64,000 bases of DNA from NCBI RefSeq assembly GCF_000380005.1, contig NZ_KB904188.1:310001-374000 (forward strand), in the 5' to 3' direction. The notes under the pieces are model-generated. The model saw only the letters and a list, made by a program, of their open reading frames with translations. It searched no databases and was not told the origin of the DNA. Source of the stretch: Streptococcus didelphis DSM 15616 (GTDB lineage: Bacteria > Bacillota > Bacilli > Lactobacillales > Streptococcaceae). Shown in pieces: positions 1 to 12,004 of this stretch. The position numbers and the translations under genes were made by a program. The first letter of the stretch is position 1. Each line of letters starts with the position of its first letter.

Positions 1-61
1 AGATAAGGAAGCACAGAGCCAACTTATTGATAGTTATCTTAATGATTTAGGAGAAGCCTAA
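1..61 (+). CDS. atpF: ATP synthase F0 subunit b, C-terminal end (partial)
   Basis: Only the last 19 codons and the TAA (59-61) are in the window; the gene enters from the left edge in the frame starting at base 2. The peptide ends in SYLNDLGEA, a hydrophilic helical tail fitting the peripheral-stalk b subunit, which contacts the delta subunit. Its stop overlaps the ATG of atpH (TAATG), as expected for an atp operon. The call rests mainly on this position directly before atpH. Confidence 0.85.
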   Translation, partial: DKEAQSQLIDSYLNDLGEA

Positions 62-597
62 TGACTAAAAAAGAAGAGGCTCTTGTAGAGCAATATGCTA
101 AAAGCCTTGTTGAGGTTGCTCTTGAACATGATGTCATTAGTTCACTAAAGGCTGATACACTTGCCATCTTAGAAATATTTAAAGCAACAGAGCTTGAAAA
201 AACCTTATCAAGTTTGGCAGTTACACGGTCTGAAAAAGCAAAGCTAGTAAGGCTGCTTAAGGATACTGATTCAGTATATATCAATAATTTTCTTGAAGTC
301 ATCATTCAAAACCAACGTGAGGAATTTTTATATCCAATCCTTCATAGCGTTTTAGAATTAGTGGCTCAAGTGACAAATCAATATGATGTTACAGTAACAT
401 CTGCAATTCCTCTAACAGAGGACCAAAAGGTTCGTGTACAGGCTCTTGTTACTAAAAAATTTGGGCTTAAAACAGATCAGTTGATTGAAGAGGTGGATGC
501 TTCCATTATTGGAGGCTTTATCATTGAGGTTAATAATAAGATTATTGACGCGAGTCTTCGTCGACAATTACATGAATTTAAAAGGAAATTAATATAG
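61..597 (+). CDS. atpH: ATP synthase F1 subunit delta
   Basis: 178-residue OSCP/delta family protein that ties the F1 head to the b-subunit peripheral stalk. The family's conserved C-terminal stretch is visible ([20 protein letters not shown], then a basic helix to the end). The length is normal for Firmicutes. The ATG overlaps the atpF stop by one base, and the ribosome site AGGAGAAG (49-56) lies inside atpF, so the two are translationally coupled. It belongs to the atpEBFHAGDC operon, whose first genes and promoter lie left of the window. Confidence 0.96.
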   Translation: MTKKEEALVEQYAKSLVEVALEHDVISSLKADTLAILEIFKATELEKTLSSLAVTRSEKAKLVRLLKDTDSVYINNFLEVIIQNQREEFLYPILHSVLELVAQVTNQYDVTVTSAIPLTEDQKVRVQALVTKKFGLKTDQLIEEVDASIIGGFIIEVNNKIIDASLRRQLHEFKRKLI

Positions 598-609
598 AAA
601 GTGGTGTGA

Positions 610-2118
<1,509 letters not shown>

Positions 2119-2136
2119 GAGTGGGAGGATACTAGT

Positions 2137-3012
2137 ATGGCAGGTTCACTAAGTGAAATTAAAACAAAGATTATTTCAACTGAGAAAACAAGTAAAATAA
2201 CTAGTGCCATGCGGATGGTTTCTTCATCTAAACTTGTAAAATCTGAGCAAGCTGCTCGTGATTTTCAAATTTATGCTTCAAAGATTCGTCAAATAACAAC
2301 TGACTTCTTGAAATCAGAATTAACACTAGGTTCTGCTAATCCTATGTTGGCTGCGAGACCTGTTAAGAAGACTGGCTATATTGTCATTACTTCGGATAAG
2401 GGTCTTGTAGGTGGCTATAATTCAAAGATTTTAAAGTCAGTTATGGAAATGATTGAAGAATATCATAGTAGTGGTGATTATTCTATTATCTCAATTGGTA
2501 GTGTCGGTTCTGATTTCTTTAAAGCTCGTGGGATGAATGTTTCCTTTGAATTAAGAGGTTTAGCTGATCAACCAAGTTTTGAAGAAGTAGGAAAAATCAT
2601 CTCTAAATCTGTTGATATGTTTCAAAATGAAATTTTTGATGAATTATATGTTTGCTATAATCATCATATTAATAGCCTAACCAGTCAAATTCGTGTGCAA
2701 CAGATGTTACCTATCTCTGATTTAGTAGCTGAAGAAGCTGCTGATGAGGGTGTAGGAGGCTTTGAATTAGAATCAGGCCGTGACATAATCTTAGAACAGC
2801 TTTTACCACAATTTACTGAAAGTTTGATTTTTGGGGCTATTATTGATGCTAAAACAGCAGAACATGCGGCAGGTATGACTGCTATGCAAACAGCAACAGA
2901 TAATGCTAAAAATGTTATTAATGATTTAACCATTCAGTATAATCGTGCTCGTCAAGCTGCAATTACTCAGGAAATAACAGAGATTGTAGCTGGTGCGAAT
3001 GCTTTAGACTAA
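2137..3012 (+). CDS. atpG: ATP synthase F1 subunit gamma
   Basis: 291-residue central rotor shaft of F1. Both ends carry the family's coiled-coil signatures: the N-terminal [20 protein letters not shown] helix and the C-terminal [20 protein letters not shown] helix, which together form the shaft inside the alpha/beta ring. The central part is the usual Rossmann-like domain. It starts at ATG after a GTGGGAGG ribosome site, 18 nt after atpA. An unusually long 134-nt spacer separates it from atpD. Confidence 0.97.
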   Translation: MAGSLSEIKTKIISTEKTSKITSAMRMVSSSKLVKSEQAARDFQIYASKIRQITTDFLKSELTLGSANPMLAARPVKKTGYIVITSDKGLVGGYNSKILKSVMEMIEEYHSSGDYSIISIGSVGSDFFKARGMNVSFELRGLADQPSFEEVGKIISKSVDMFQNEIFDELYVCYNHHINSLTSQIRVQQMLPISDLVAEEAADEGVGGFELESGRDIILEQLLPQFTESLIFGAIIDAKTAEHAAGMTAMQTATDNAKNVINDLTIQYNRARQAAITQEITEIVAGANALD

Positions 3013-3051
3013 AGTTAAGGTAAGCATAAATACAGATGTTACTAGTTACTA

Positions 3052-3078
3052 TTTATCAATGAGCAGTAAATTGATAAA
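3052..3078 (+). other. Hairpin in the atpG-atpD spacer
   Basis: A perfect 9-bp inverted repeat (TTTATCAAT / ATTGATAAA) with a 9-nt loop in the 134-nt gap between atpG and atpD. There is no T-run after it, so it is not a classic terminator. It could be an mRNA processing or stability element that adjusts atpD relative to atpG. The function is inferred; only the symmetry is seen. Confidence 0.4.
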
Positions 3079-3146
3079 ACCATTTAAAAGCAATACCTAT
3101 CTAAAAGAGACGGGATAAGCTTTTGTCGAAATATAAGGAGAAATAA

Positions 3147-4553
<1,407 letters not shown>

Positions 4554-4565
4554 TGAGGTGCAACA

Positions 4566-4982
4566 ATGACACAAATGACTGTTCAAGTTGTAACGCCAGA
4601 TGGTATTAAGTATGATCATCATGCTAAATATATTTCAGTTAAGACACCCGATGGTGAAATTGGTATTTTACCAAATCACATTAATTTAATTGCTCCTCTT
4701 GTTATCCATGAAATGAAAATTCGTCGTATTGATGATGACAACCATGTGGATTGGATTGCGATTAATGGTGGCATAATGGAAGTAAAAGATAATCTTGTTA
4801 CGATTGTGGCTGATTCTGCCGAACGCTCACGTGATATTGACGTTAGCAGAGCGCAGAGAGCTAAGTTACGAGCAGAGCATGAAATTGAAGTTGCACAAAC
4901 AACTCACAATATTGATGAAGTCCAAAGAGCCAAGGTAGCTCTAAGACGTGCCTTAAATCGTATCAATGTAGGAAAAAAATAG
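4566..4982 (+). CDS. atpC: ATP synthase F1 subunit epsilon
   Basis: 138-residue epsilon subunit, the last gene of the atp operon, 12 nt after atpD. The N-terminal beta-sandwich begins [20 protein letters not shown] and includes the [15 protein letters not shown] segment. The C-terminal part (from about residue 85) is the alpha-helical hairpin, rich in Arg, Ala and Glu, which in this family inhibits ATP hydrolysis. Complete and ordinary. Confidence 0.97.
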   Translation: MTQMTVQVVTPDGIKYDHHAKYISVKTPDGEIGILPNHINLIAPLVIHEMKIRRIDDDNHVDWIAINGGIMEVKDNLVTIVADSAERSRDIDVSRAQRAKLRAEHEIEVAQTTHNIDEVQRAKVALRRALNRINVGKK

Positions 4983-5020
4983 ACTCTTTAGGGAGCCTGT
5001 TTTTTATTTAAATAAATGAT

Positions 5021-5035
5021 TCTCCAAATTGGAGA
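5021..5035 (+). other. Short palindrome upstream of the DUF1146 gene
   Basis: TCTCCAAATTGGAGA is perfectly self-complementary around its central A and is followed by CTTTTG. As RNA it can form a 5-bp stem with a 5-nt loop, so it may be a weak atpC terminator. As DNA it occupies the place of the -35 box for the extended -10 at 5040-5048, so it could instead be an operator. The evidence is symmetry and position only. Confidence 0.35.
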
Positions 5036-5039
5036 CTTT

Positions 5040-5048
5040 TGCTATAAT
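5040..5048 (+). promoter_or_regulatory. Extended -10 promoter for the DUF1146 gene
   Basis: TGC-TATAAT with no good -35 box at the right spacing. The predicted RNA start, 6-8 nt downstream, coincides with the ATG at 5055, so the message may be leaderless. Confidence 0.55.
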
Positions 5049-5054
5049 GGTCTT

Positions 5055-5288
5055 ATGGAATATATCAGAAATTTATTAAGTTTTGTCAGTCATTTAGTTT
5101 TTATAGGCATTAGTTACCAACTTTTAATCAGTATCTTTGACTGGTCAAAATTAAGGAAAAGTAGTAGTGATAATTTGGGCAAGGTTAAGCTTTTTGTCTT
5201 TTTTCTTGCCATTATAATGGGATTTCTTGTTAGTCATTTTATGCTGGAATTAATCCAAATTAGTCAAAATCTGTTATGGGTAGCTTAG
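5055..5288 (+). CDS. DUF1146 / YwzB-type small membrane protein
   Basis: 77 residues from the ATG at 5055, with two hydrophobic segments (about 10-27 and 50-72) separated by a charged loop containing FDWSKL. This matches the DUF1146 (YwzB-like) family, commonly found between atpC and murA in Firmicutes; its function is unknown. An in-frame ATG at 5016 is less likely because it would add residues not typical of the family. Neither start has a ribosome site. The promoter box lies six bases upstream of the chosen ATG, which suggests leaderless translation. Confidence 0.75.
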   Translation: MEYIRNLLSFVSHLVFIGISYQLLISIFDWSKLRKSSSDNLGKVKLFVFFLAIIMGFLVSHFMLELIQISQNLLWVA

Positions 5289-5310
5289 TTAGGTTTGAAA
5301 GATGAAAATA

Positions 5311-5319
5311 TGATATAAT
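5311..5319 (+). promoter_or_regulatory. Extended -10 promoter upstream of murA
   Basis: TGA-TATAAT, 36 nt before the chosen murA start. A TTGAAA at 5295-5300 is only 13 nt away, too close to be a normal -35, so activity would rest on the extended -10. Confidence 0.55.
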
Positions 5320-5354
5320 TTTACTATTATTAGTCAAAAGAAATGGAGAGAGTC

Positions 5355-6626
5355 GTGGATAAAATTATTATCGAAGGTGGTAATACAAAATTAGAGGGAG
5401 AGGTTGTTATTGAAGGGGCAAAAAATGCTGTTTTACCTTTATTAGCAGCGACTATTTTACCTTCAGAAGGAAAAACAGTCTTACGAAATGTGCCTATTCT
5501 TTCAGATGTTTATACTATGAATAATGTTGTTCGTGGCTTAAATATTCAAGTTGATTTTGATGAAGACAATAAAGAAATAACTATTGATGCTTCTGGGGAT
5601 ATCTTGGATGTTGCCCCTTATGATTATGTTAGTCAAATGCGTGCTTCAATTGTGGTACTAGGTCCTATTTTAGCTCGAAATGGTCATGCAAAGGTTTCCA
5701 TGCCAGGAGGCTGTACTATTGGAAGTCGTCCTATTGACCTCCATCTTAAAGGCTTAGAGGCTATGGGCGCAAGCATTACCCAAAATAGTGGGGATATTAC
5801 AGCGAAAGCTGATCGCCTAAAAGGGGCTAATATTTATATGGACTTTCCCTCAGTAGGAGCTACTCAGAACCTCATGATGGCAGCTACTTTAGCAGAAGGT
5901 ACAACTGTTATTGAAAATGCTGCCAGAGAGCCTGAAATTGTTGATTTAGCTCAATTACTTAATAAAATGGGAGCAAAGGTTAGAGGGGCTGGAACGGAAA
6001 CCCTAACGATCAAGGGAGTAACCCACTTAAAAGGGGTTGATCATGATGTGGTTCAAGATAGAATTGAAGCAGGTACCTTCATGGTAGCCGCAGCTATGAC
6101 ATCAGGAAATTTACTCATTAAAGATGCTGTCTGGGAACATAATAGACCACTTATTTCTAAACTTATGGAGATGGGAGTTATTATTACAGAAGAAGATGCA
6201 GGCATTCGTGTTCAAGCAGATACTAGCACATTAAAACCTGTTACCGTAAAAACCCTACCTCATCCAGGCTTCCCAACAGATATGCAGGCTCAGTTTACCT
6301 CCTTAATGGCTGTGGTAAAGGGTGAGTCAACCATGATTGAAACTGTTTTTGAAAATCGTTTCCAACATTTGGAAGAAATGCGTAGGATGGGCTTACAAAC
6401 TGAAATTTTGCGTGATACAGCTATGATTCATGGAGGTAAGGAATTACAGGGAGCACCTGTTATGTCAACGGATTTACGTGCAAGTGCAGCATTGATTCTT
6501 AGTGGCATGGTTGCAAAGGGAAAAACAACCGTAACCAAATTAAGCCATTTGGATAGAGGATACTATCAATTTCATAAAAAATTAGCAAAACTGGGAGCAA
6601 ATATCGAACGTATAAGTGAGGACTAA
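5355..6626 (+). CDS. murA: UDP-N-acetylglucosamine 1-carboxyvinyltransferase (MurA)
   Basis: Transfers enolpyruvate from PEP to UDP-GlcNAc, the first committed step of peptidoglycan synthesis, in the cytoplasm. 423 residues from a GTG at 5355, giving the usual MDKIIIEGGNTKLEGEV start; the ATG at 5343 overlaps the probable ribosome site TGGAGAG (5344-5350). The fosfomycin-target cysteine is present (C120 in PGGCTIGSRP), as are the N-terminal GAKNAVLPLLAA motif and the PTDMQAQF segment. Low-GC Gram-positives usually carry two MurA paralogues; the place after atpC suggests the MurA1 type. Confidence 0.95.
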   Translation: MDKIIIEGGNTKLEGEVVIEGAKNAVLPLLAATILPSEGKTVLRNVPILSDVYTMNNVVRGLNIQVDFDEDNKEITIDASGDILDVAPYDYVSQMRASIVVLGPILARNGHAKVSMPGGCTIGSRPIDLHLKGLEAMGASITQNSGDITAKADRLKGANIYMDFPSVGATQNLMMAATLAEGTTVIENAAREPEIVDLAQLLNKMGAKVRGAGTETLTIKGVTHLKGVDHDVVQDRIEAGTFMVAAAMTSGNLLIKDAVWEHNRPLISKLMEMGVIITEEDAGIRVQADTSTLKPVTVKTLPHPGFPTDMQAQFTSLMAVVKGESTMIETVFENRFQHLEEMRRMGLQTEILRDTAMIHGGKELQGAPVMSTDLRASAALILSGMVAKGKTTVTKLSHLDRGYYQFHKKLAKLGANIERISED

Positions 6627-6629
6627 TTG

Positions 6630-6818
6630 ATGACAAGTAGATGGAAATATGTGGCTAAACAATTAGCGCTCATTATCATAATAGCCCTATTAGCTTGTCT
6701 GTTTTTAGCAATAGGCTTAATGATTGGCTATAGTCTTATTGGAGATGGACATAAACCCTTATCAATCCTATCTTTAGACAAATGGTCAGAATTATTTAAC
6801 AAATTTACAGGAAAGTAG
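6630..6818 (+). CDS. epuA: EpuA-family small membrane protein
   Basis: 62 residues with a basic N-terminus, one strongly hydrophobic segment (about residues 12-36) and a short outside tail. It is the EpuA family (annotated in databases as a DNA-directed RNA polymerase beta-subunit-like small protein), first described next to endA in S. pneumoniae; its role is not settled. The ATG at 6630 is chosen over a TTG at 6627. It follows murA by 3 nt and precedes endA by 30 nt, so the three form one operon. Confidence 0.85.
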   Translation: MTSRWKYVAKQLALIIIIALLACLFLAIGLMIGYSLIGDGHKPLSILSLDKWSELFNKFTGK

Positions 6819-6848
6819 GCCTTGCCTGCTTTTTTTATAAGGAGGAAT

Positions 6849-7709
6849 ATGGGAAAAAGGAAAAGACCAGCCAGTCGTTTGAATTTATTTTTAACTAGTT
6901 TACTCATACTAGCTTTTACTTATCTTGGTCAAAGTGATTACCTTCCAAAGGATCATCCACTTAGAGACTTCTATCAGACAGTCAGAAATGGTAAAAGTCC
7001 TAGAGATGCTCTTCAAGAAAGGCCAAGTAAAGAGCTAGCCTCTTCTGTTTTGACTGCTGATGTAAAAAAGCAATTAGGAAGTCAGATAGAATGGAATGGA
7101 GCTGGAGCATTTATTATCAATGGAAATAAGAGCTCTTTAAATGCTAAGGTAAGAAGCCTTGCCTATGCTCATAATGAAACCAAGCATGTGAATGATCAAC
7201 TCCTTCCTACCATAGCTAATGCCTTACTTGATAAAACAACAAGACAATACCAAAAGCGTCATCAAACTGGTAATGGCTACAGTTCCTGGCAGCCGCCAGG
7301 CTGGCATCAAGTCCATGGTCTAGAAGGTAGATATAAACATGCTGTTGACCGAGGGCATTTACTAGGCTATGCCCTTATTGGTGGCTTAAAAAACTATGAT
7401 GCCTCAACAAGTAATCCAGCTAACATTGCCACCCAATTAGCCTGGGCTAATCAGGCTAGTGATGCCAGTTCAACAGGGCAAAATTACTATGAAAAGCTAG
7501 TTAGACAAGCCTTGGATAAGAATAAGAGGGTCAGATATCGTGTCAGTCTTATTTATGAAGGAAATAACCTTGTAGCAAGTGGCAGTCACTTAGAAGCAAA
7601 ATCATCAGATGGTAGTTTAGAGTTTAATGTATTTGTCCCCAATGTCCAAAAAGGCTTGCAGGTTAATTATCAAACTGGCCAGATTAAGGTCGACCATGTA
7701 GGAAAATAG
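6849..7709 (+). CDS. endA: DNA-entry / surface nuclease EndA
   Basis: A membrane-anchored, non-specific DNA/RNA nuclease of the beta-beta-alpha metal family. It has one N-terminal signal anchor (about residues 13-30) and then an extracellular nuclease domain. The catalytic DRGH motif is at residues 167-170 and the metal-site Asn lies in SNPANIATQLAWANQ. In S. pneumoniae EndA degrades the non-transforming DNA strand and neutrophil traps; the same is inferred here. The ATG at 6849 follows GGAGG (6841-6845) with a short 3-nt gap, so a slightly different start is possible. The length (286 aa) is close to the pneumococcal protein. Confidence 0.9.
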   Translation: MGKRKRPASRLNLFLTSLLILAFTYLGQSDYLPKDHPLRDFYQTVRNGKSPRDALQERPSKELASSVLTADVKKQLGSQIEWNGAGAFIINGNKSSLNAKVRSLAYAHNETKHVNDQLLPTIANALLDKTTRQYQKRHQTGNGYSSWQPPGWHQVHGLEGRYKHAVDRGHLLGYALIGGLKNYDASTSNPANIATQLAWANQASDASSTGQNYYEKLVRQALDKNKRVRYRVSLIYEGNNLVASGSHLEAKSSDGSLEFNVFVPNVQKGLQVNYQTGQIKVDHVGK

Positions 7710-7735
7710 CAGAGCTTCTATGAAAAACTTAGCCA

Positions 7736-7764
7736 TTGTCAGTTTCAGTATTTTCTGGTAGAAT
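7736..7764 (+). promoter_or_regulatory. Promoter of the pheS T-box leader
   Basis: TTGTCA, 17-nt spacer, TAGAAT. It lies just after the endA stop and directly before the T-box leader. Confidence 0.7.
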
Positions 7765-7771
7765 AAGGTTA

Positions 7772-7972
7772 ATTGAATAGAAGTCAATGAGACTAGTATT
7801 AACAGGGAAGTTACCAGGGAGTGAGGGCCATAGACTGCAAGCCTTCTTAATGAAACTGTTAAGAATTCACTCATAGATGACTTAAAATTAAGGTCTGATC
7901 TTATCAGATAAAAACGGATGGTACCGCGTGTCAACGCTCCGCAATTGTGTGGGGTATTGGCACTTTTTTTAT
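7772..7972 (+). promoter_or_regulatory. T-box riboswitch (phenylalanyl-tRNA sensing)
   Basis: The leader before pheS has the T-box element GGTACCGCG (7920-7928, the part that pairs with the acceptor end of uncharged tRNA) and upstream stem I features, including an AGTA-type segment near 7795. A likely specifier codon TTC (Phe) is at 7866-7868 in the context GAA-TTC-A. A terminator (7928-7970) overlaps the T-box, so antiterminator and terminator are alternatives. Uncharged tRNA-Phe should therefore allow read-through into pheS. The element class is clear; the exact specifier register is inferred. Confidence 0.9.
7928..7970 (+). terminator. Regulated terminator of the pheS T-box
   Basis: GTGTCAA (7928-7934) pairs with TTGGCAC (7957-7963), continued inward by about seven further pairs, then TTTTTTT. 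Its left arm begins inside the T-box sequence, the usual arrangement for this riboswitch. Confidence 0.85.
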
Positions 7973-8000
7973 CTATTAGGTTAAATAAGAAGGGGATATA

Positions 8001-9044
8001 ATGGATTTACAAACACAACTAGAAGAACTAAAAAATAAAACACTTGATCAATTAAAGGGCTTTCAGGGCAATCAGTCTAAAGAATTACAAGACTTAAAGG
8101 TATCTGTCTTAGGTAAAAAAGGCAGCCTGACAGAATTATTGAAGGGCTTAAAAGAATTATCAGCTACAGAGCGTCCACTTGTTGGTAAGCAGGTTAACAG
8201 GATTCGTGATATTTTAACAGAGGCCTTTGAAGAACAGGCAAAGATTGTTGAAGAAGCAAAAATTCAGGCTCAGCTTGATTCAGAAAGCATTGATGTTACC
8301 TTACCAGGTAAAAAAGTAGCCTTGGGTAATCGTCATGTTTTGACCCAAACCAGTGAAGAAATTGAAGATATTTTCTTAGGTATGGGATTTCAGATTATAG
8401 ATGGCTTTGAAGTCGAAAAAGATTATTATAATTTTGAAAGAATGAATCTCCCTAAGGACCATCCAGCCCGTGATATGCAAGATACCTTTTATATTACAAA
8501 TGAGATTCTTTTGCGCACACATACTAGTCCAGTACAGGCGCGTACTTTGGACCAGCATGATTTTTCAAAAGGCCCTCTTAAAATGGTGTCACCAGGCCGT
8601 GTATTTCGTAGGGATACAGATGACGCCACTCATTCCCACCAATTCCATCAAATAGAAGGTTTGGTCGTTGGAAAAAATATTTCTATGGGGGATCTCAAAG
8701 GTACCCTTGAGCTAATTATCAAGAAGATGTTTGGAGAAGAAAGAAAAATTCGTCTACGTCCATCTTATTTCCCCTTCACAGAACCTTCTGTTGAAGTTGA
8801 TGTTTCCTGCTTTAAATGTGGTGGAAAAGGCTGTAACGTCTGTAAGAAGACAGGCTGGATTGAAATTTTGGGTGCCGGAATGGTTCATCCAAGAGTTCTT
8901 GAAATGTCAGGTGTTGATTCAGAAGTTTATTCAGGTTTTGCCTTTGGTTTAGGTCAAGAAAGAATTGCCATGCTACGTTATGGTATTAATGATATTCGTG
9001 GATTCTATCAGGGTGATAGCCGTTTTTCACAACAATTTAAATAA
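8001..9044 (+). CDS. pheS: Phenylalanyl-tRNA synthetase alpha subunit
   Basis: 347-residue catalytic subunit of the alpha2-beta2 enzyme that charges tRNA-Phe. It has an N-terminal coiled-coil arm (about 1-90), class II motif 2 ([20 protein letters not shown]), and motif 3 near the end ([13 protein letters not shown]). [15 protein letters not shown] segment has two CxxC pairs, as in many Firmicute PheS proteins. Controlled by the T-box leader upstream. The beta subunit gene follows after 81 nt. Confidence 0.97.
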   Translation: MDLQTQLEELKNKTLDQLKGFQGNQSKELQDLKVSVLGKKGSLTELLKGLKELSATERPLVGKQVNRIRDILTEAFEEQAKIVEEAKIQAQLDSESIDVTLPGKKVALGNRHVLTQTSEEIEDIFLGMGFQIIDGFEVEKDYYNFERMNLPKDHPARDMQDTFYITNEILLRTHTSPVQARTLDQHDFSKGPLKMVSPGRVFRRDTDDATHSHQFHQIEGLVVGKNISMGDLKGTLELIIKKMFGEERKIRLRPSYFPFTEPSVEVDVSCFKCGGKGCNVCKKTGWIEILGAGMVHPRVLEMSGVDSEVYSGFAFGLGQERIAMLRYGINDIRGFYQGDSRFSQQFK

Positions 9045-9125
9045 AAAGTCTCCTCAAGTATCTGCATAAGCTTTTTAAATAAATAAAGCAATAAAGACGC
9101 CTAGAATATAGAAAGAAAGTGAAGT

Positions 9126-11531
9126 ATGTTAGTATCTTATAAATGGTTAAAAGAATTAGTTGATATTGATGTTAGTCCAGCTCAATTAGCTGAGAAAATG
9201 TCTACAACTGGTATTGAAGTTGAAGGAGTGAAAATTCCCTCTGAGGGCCTTTCTAAATTAGTAGTTGGGCATATTTTATCCTGTGAGGATGTGCCAGAAA
9301 CCCATCTTCATCTCTGTCAGGTGGATACAGGGGATGACAGCCCACGTCAAATTGTTTGTGGGGCGCCAAATGTTAAGGCAGGAATTAAGGTCATTGTGGC
9401 TATTCCTGGGGCTCGTATAGCTGATAATTATAAAATCAAAAAAGGCAAGATTCGTGGAATGGAATCTCTAGGCATGATTTGTTCATTAGAAGAGCTTGGT
9501 CTTTCTGACGCCATTATTCCCAAAGAATTTTCTGAAGGCATACAGATTTTACCAGATTATGCTAAACCCGGAGATAGTATCTTTTCTTATTTAGACTTGG
9601 ATGATTCTATTATTGAGTTGTCTATTACGCCAAATAGAGCTGATGCCCTATCTATGCGTGGGGTAGCTTATGAAGTAGCTGCTATTTATGGTAAGTCTGT
9701 TCATTTCCCTGAAAAAATCCTCAATGAAAGTGACGAGGCTGCAAGTGAGCACTTGGAAGTGGCTATTGAATCAGACAAGGTCTTAACCTATGCTAGTCGG
9801 GTGGTAGAAAATGTGACCATTCAATCGAGTCCTCAGTGGTTACAGAACCTTTTAATGAATGCTGGAATTCGTCCTACCAATAATGTGGTCGATGTTACCA
9901 ATTATGTCTTACTTTATTTTGGTCAGCCAATGCATGCTTTTGACCTAGATAAATTTGAAGCCAATAAGATTGTAGCACGTCAAGCACGCGCTGGTGAGCG
10001 GCTTGTAACCTTAGACGGTGTTGAAAGAGACCTTATTCCAGAAGACCTGGTTATTTCTGTTAATGATAAAGCAGTAGCTTTAGCCGGTATTATGGGAGGT
10101 AAAGAAACAGAAATTGATAAGAATTCCCAAAGGGTGGTTCTAGAAGCAGCTGTCTTTGATGGAAAAGTTATCCGTAAAACAAGTAGTCGCTTAAACTTAC
10201 GTTCTGAAAGTTCATCACGCTTTGAAAAAGGTATTAACTATGACACTGTTTTGCAAGCCTTAGACTTTGCTGCAGCTATGCTAGCAGAATTAGCACAAGG
10301 TCAGGTTCTTGCAGGTAGCCTACAGGCTGGTCAAGTTCCTCATGAAGCAGTTAAAGTAACAACAAGTCTAGACTATGTGAATGTACGTTTGGGAACAAGT
10401 TTAGCTTATTCAGATATTGAAACTATCTTTGCTAGATTAGACTTTGAAATTCTGGGAAATGCAGAAGAATTTACCGTTTCAGTTCCAAGACGCCGTTGGG
10501 ATATTACCATTCAAGCTGACTTAGTAGAAGAAATTGCGCGTATCTATGGTTATGATAAGTTGCCAACAAGTCTCCCAGAAGCAGGTGGAACAGCAGGTGA
10601 ATTAACAAGTACCCAAGTTCTAAGACGTAAAATGAGAACCATTGCTGAGGGTTCAGGTTTAACAGAAATTATTTCTTATGCCCTAACAAGACCTGACAAG
10701 GCTATTGAATTTGCACTTGAAGCCAGCCATTTAACAGAGTTAATGTGGCCTATGTCTAATGAACATTCTGTGCTACGCCAAAATATGGTATCAGGTATGC
10801 TAGATATCATTGCCTATAATGTGGCCAGAAAAAATACAGATTTAGCGCTCTATGAAATCGGAAAAATCTTTAAGCAAGAAGGTAATCCTAAAGAGGATTT
10901 GCCAGAAGAAATAGATACATTTGCATTTGTCATTACAGGACTGGTTGCAGAAAAAGACTATCAGACAAAGGCGACAGCTGTTGATTTCTTTTATGCTAAA
11001 GGTATTCTAGAAGCCCTCTTTTCTAAACTTGATTTACAGGTAAGCTTTGTAGCTGAAAAGGAAATGCCAAGTATGCATCCAGGACGTACAGCCCGTATTC
11101 TTTTGGAGGGGGAAACAATTGGCTTTGTTGGTCAGGTTCATCCCCAAACAGCTAAGCATTATAATATTCCAGAAACCTATGTAGCGGAGCTGAATATACT
11201 AGCTATAGAAGCAAAAATAAAAGCTTTGGAAGCCTTTGTAGACATTTCAAAAGTACCGGCAGTTTCTCGTGATATAGCCCTTCTTGTATCAGAAAATGTC
11301 AGTCATCAGGATATTCTGGATAGTCTTGAGTCAGCTGCTATTAAATACTTAAGTTCTGTTAAGTTATTTGATGTCTATGCTGGTGCTAACATTGAAAAAG
11401 GTAAAAAATCAATGGCCTACAGTTTAACCTTCCAAAATCCTAAGGATAGTTTAAGAGATGAGGAAGTAGCAAAATACATGGAAAAAATTACCAAGGCTCT
11501 GGTTGAAAGACTAGATGCTCAAGTAAGATAA
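9126..11531 (+). CDS. pheT: Phenylalanyl-tRNA synthetase beta subunit
   Basis: 801 residues. Domain order is that of the bacterial beta subunit: an N-terminal EMAP-like tRNA-binding domain (about 40-150), the B3/B4 editing domain (about 200-400, where mischarged Tyr is removed), B5 (about 405-475), a catalytic-like core, and the C-terminal anticodon-binding ferredoxin fold beginning near [16 protein letters not shown] (about 705). The [15 protein letters not shown] motif is intact. Co-transcribed with pheS; a strong terminator follows. Confidence 0.97.
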   Translation: MLVSYKWLKELVDIDVSPAQLAEKMSTTGIEVEGVKIPSEGLSKLVVGHILSCEDVPETHLHLCQVDTGDDSPRQIVCGAPNVKAGIKVIVAIPGARIADNYKIKKGKIRGMESLGMICSLEELGLSDAIIPKEFSEGIQILPDYAKPGDSIFSYLDLDDSIIELSITPNRADALSMRGVAYEVAAIYGKSVHFPEKILNESDEAASEHLEVAIESDKVLTYASRVVENVTIQSSPQWLQNLLMNAGIRPTNNVVDVTNYVLLYFGQPMHAFDLDKFEANKIVARQARAGERLVTLDGVERDLIPEDLVISVNDKAVALAGIMGGKETEIDKNSQRVVLEAAVFDGKVIRKTSSRLNLRSESSSRFEKGINYDTVLQALDFAAAMLAELAQGQVLAGSLQAGQVPHEAVKVTTSLDYVNVRLGTSLAYSDIETIFARLDFEILGNAEEFTVSVPRRRWDITIQADLVEEIARIYGYDKLPTSLPEAGGTAGELTSTQVLRRKMRTIAEGSGLTEIISYALTRPDKAIEFALEASHLTELMWPMSNEHSVLRQNMVSGMLDIIAYNVARKNTDLALYEIGKIFKQEGNPKEDLPEEIDTFAFVITGLVAEKDYQTKATAVDFFYAKGILEALFSKLDLQVSFVAEKEMPSMHPGRTARILLEGETIGFVGQVHPQTAKHYNIPETYVAELNILAIEAKIKALEAFVDISKVPAVSRDIALLVSENVSHQDILDSLESAAIKYLSSVKLFDVYAGANIEKGKKSMAYSLTFQNPKDSLRDEEVAKYMEKITKALVERLDAQVR

Positions 11532-11541
11532 TGATAAGAGG

Positions 11542-11569
11542 AGTTCTTTTGATTAAGGAACTCTTTTTG
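11542..11569 (+). terminator. Terminator after pheT
   Basis: GAGTTC / GAACTC stem (extendable by two G-T or A-T pairs) with an 11-nt loop, then five T. The loop and T-run also contain the promoter of the next gene. Confidence 0.8.
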
Positions 11570-11577
11570 CTATAATG
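11550..11577 (+). promoter_or_regulatory. Promoter of the OsmC-like gene
   Basis: TTGATT, 16-nt spacer, TATAAT preceded by TGC (extended -10). The -35 box sits in the loop of the pheT terminator. Confidence 0.65.
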
Positions 11578-11599
11578 GTAGTCAAAAGGGGGTATGAGG

Positions 11600-11965
11600 A
11601 TGTACGAAACAGAATTAAGTAGCCAAAAAGTCTATTATACAAAGTCAAAGGGCTATGGTGATCCTATTGAACTATATGGTTATACAAAAGATGGCGAAAC
11701 TCCAATGAGTCTTTTAAACATGTCACTAGCATCATGTGTTTCCATGTGTGTTCAGTCTTATTATTTTAAGAAATTTAAGAAAGACTCTATTGATTTAAAG
11801 ACCTATGCCAAATATGATGACAGAAAATTTTTAATAGATATTAGCTTATCTGAAACTCTTGATAAAAAAAGAGAAGACGATTTAAGAGCATTTGTATTTG
11901 ATTATTGTCGTGTTAGTAAGTTATTGGCAAAAGATGTGGAGATTGTGATTAACTTTAACTCATAA
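11600..11965 (+). CDS. OsmC/Ohr-family protein
   Basis: 121-residue small protein of the OsmC superfamily, whose members reduce organic hydroperoxides with a pair of cysteines. The pattern fits: a first Cys in the helix motif SLASCVSMCVQSYY and a second in DYCRVSKLLAKD. It starts at the ATG at 11600, seven bases after AAAAGGGGG; the ATG at 11594 is too close to that site. The substrate is unknown and it is not clearly Ohr or OsmC proper. Its own promoter overlaps the pheT terminator; an ABC exporter gene pair follows 39 nt later. Confidence 0.75.
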   Translation: MYETELSSQKVYYTKSKGYGDPIELYGYTKDGETPMSLLNMSLASCVSMCVQSYYFKKFKKDSIDLKTYAKYDDRKFLIDISLSETLDKKREDDLRAFVFDYCRVSKLLAKDVEIVINFNS

Positions 11966-12004
11966 CCTAGTACCACCAAGGCTCACAAAATAAAAGGAGA
12001 AGAC

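Noticed and set aside
4982-5006. Strong terminator after atpC
   Set aside because: A T-run is present but the stem before it has only about four pairs; the palindrome at 5021-5035 is an equally weak candidate.
8812-8860. Inserted zinc-finger domain in PheS
   Set aside because: The paired CxxC segment is usual in Firmicute PheS proteins and not an insertion.
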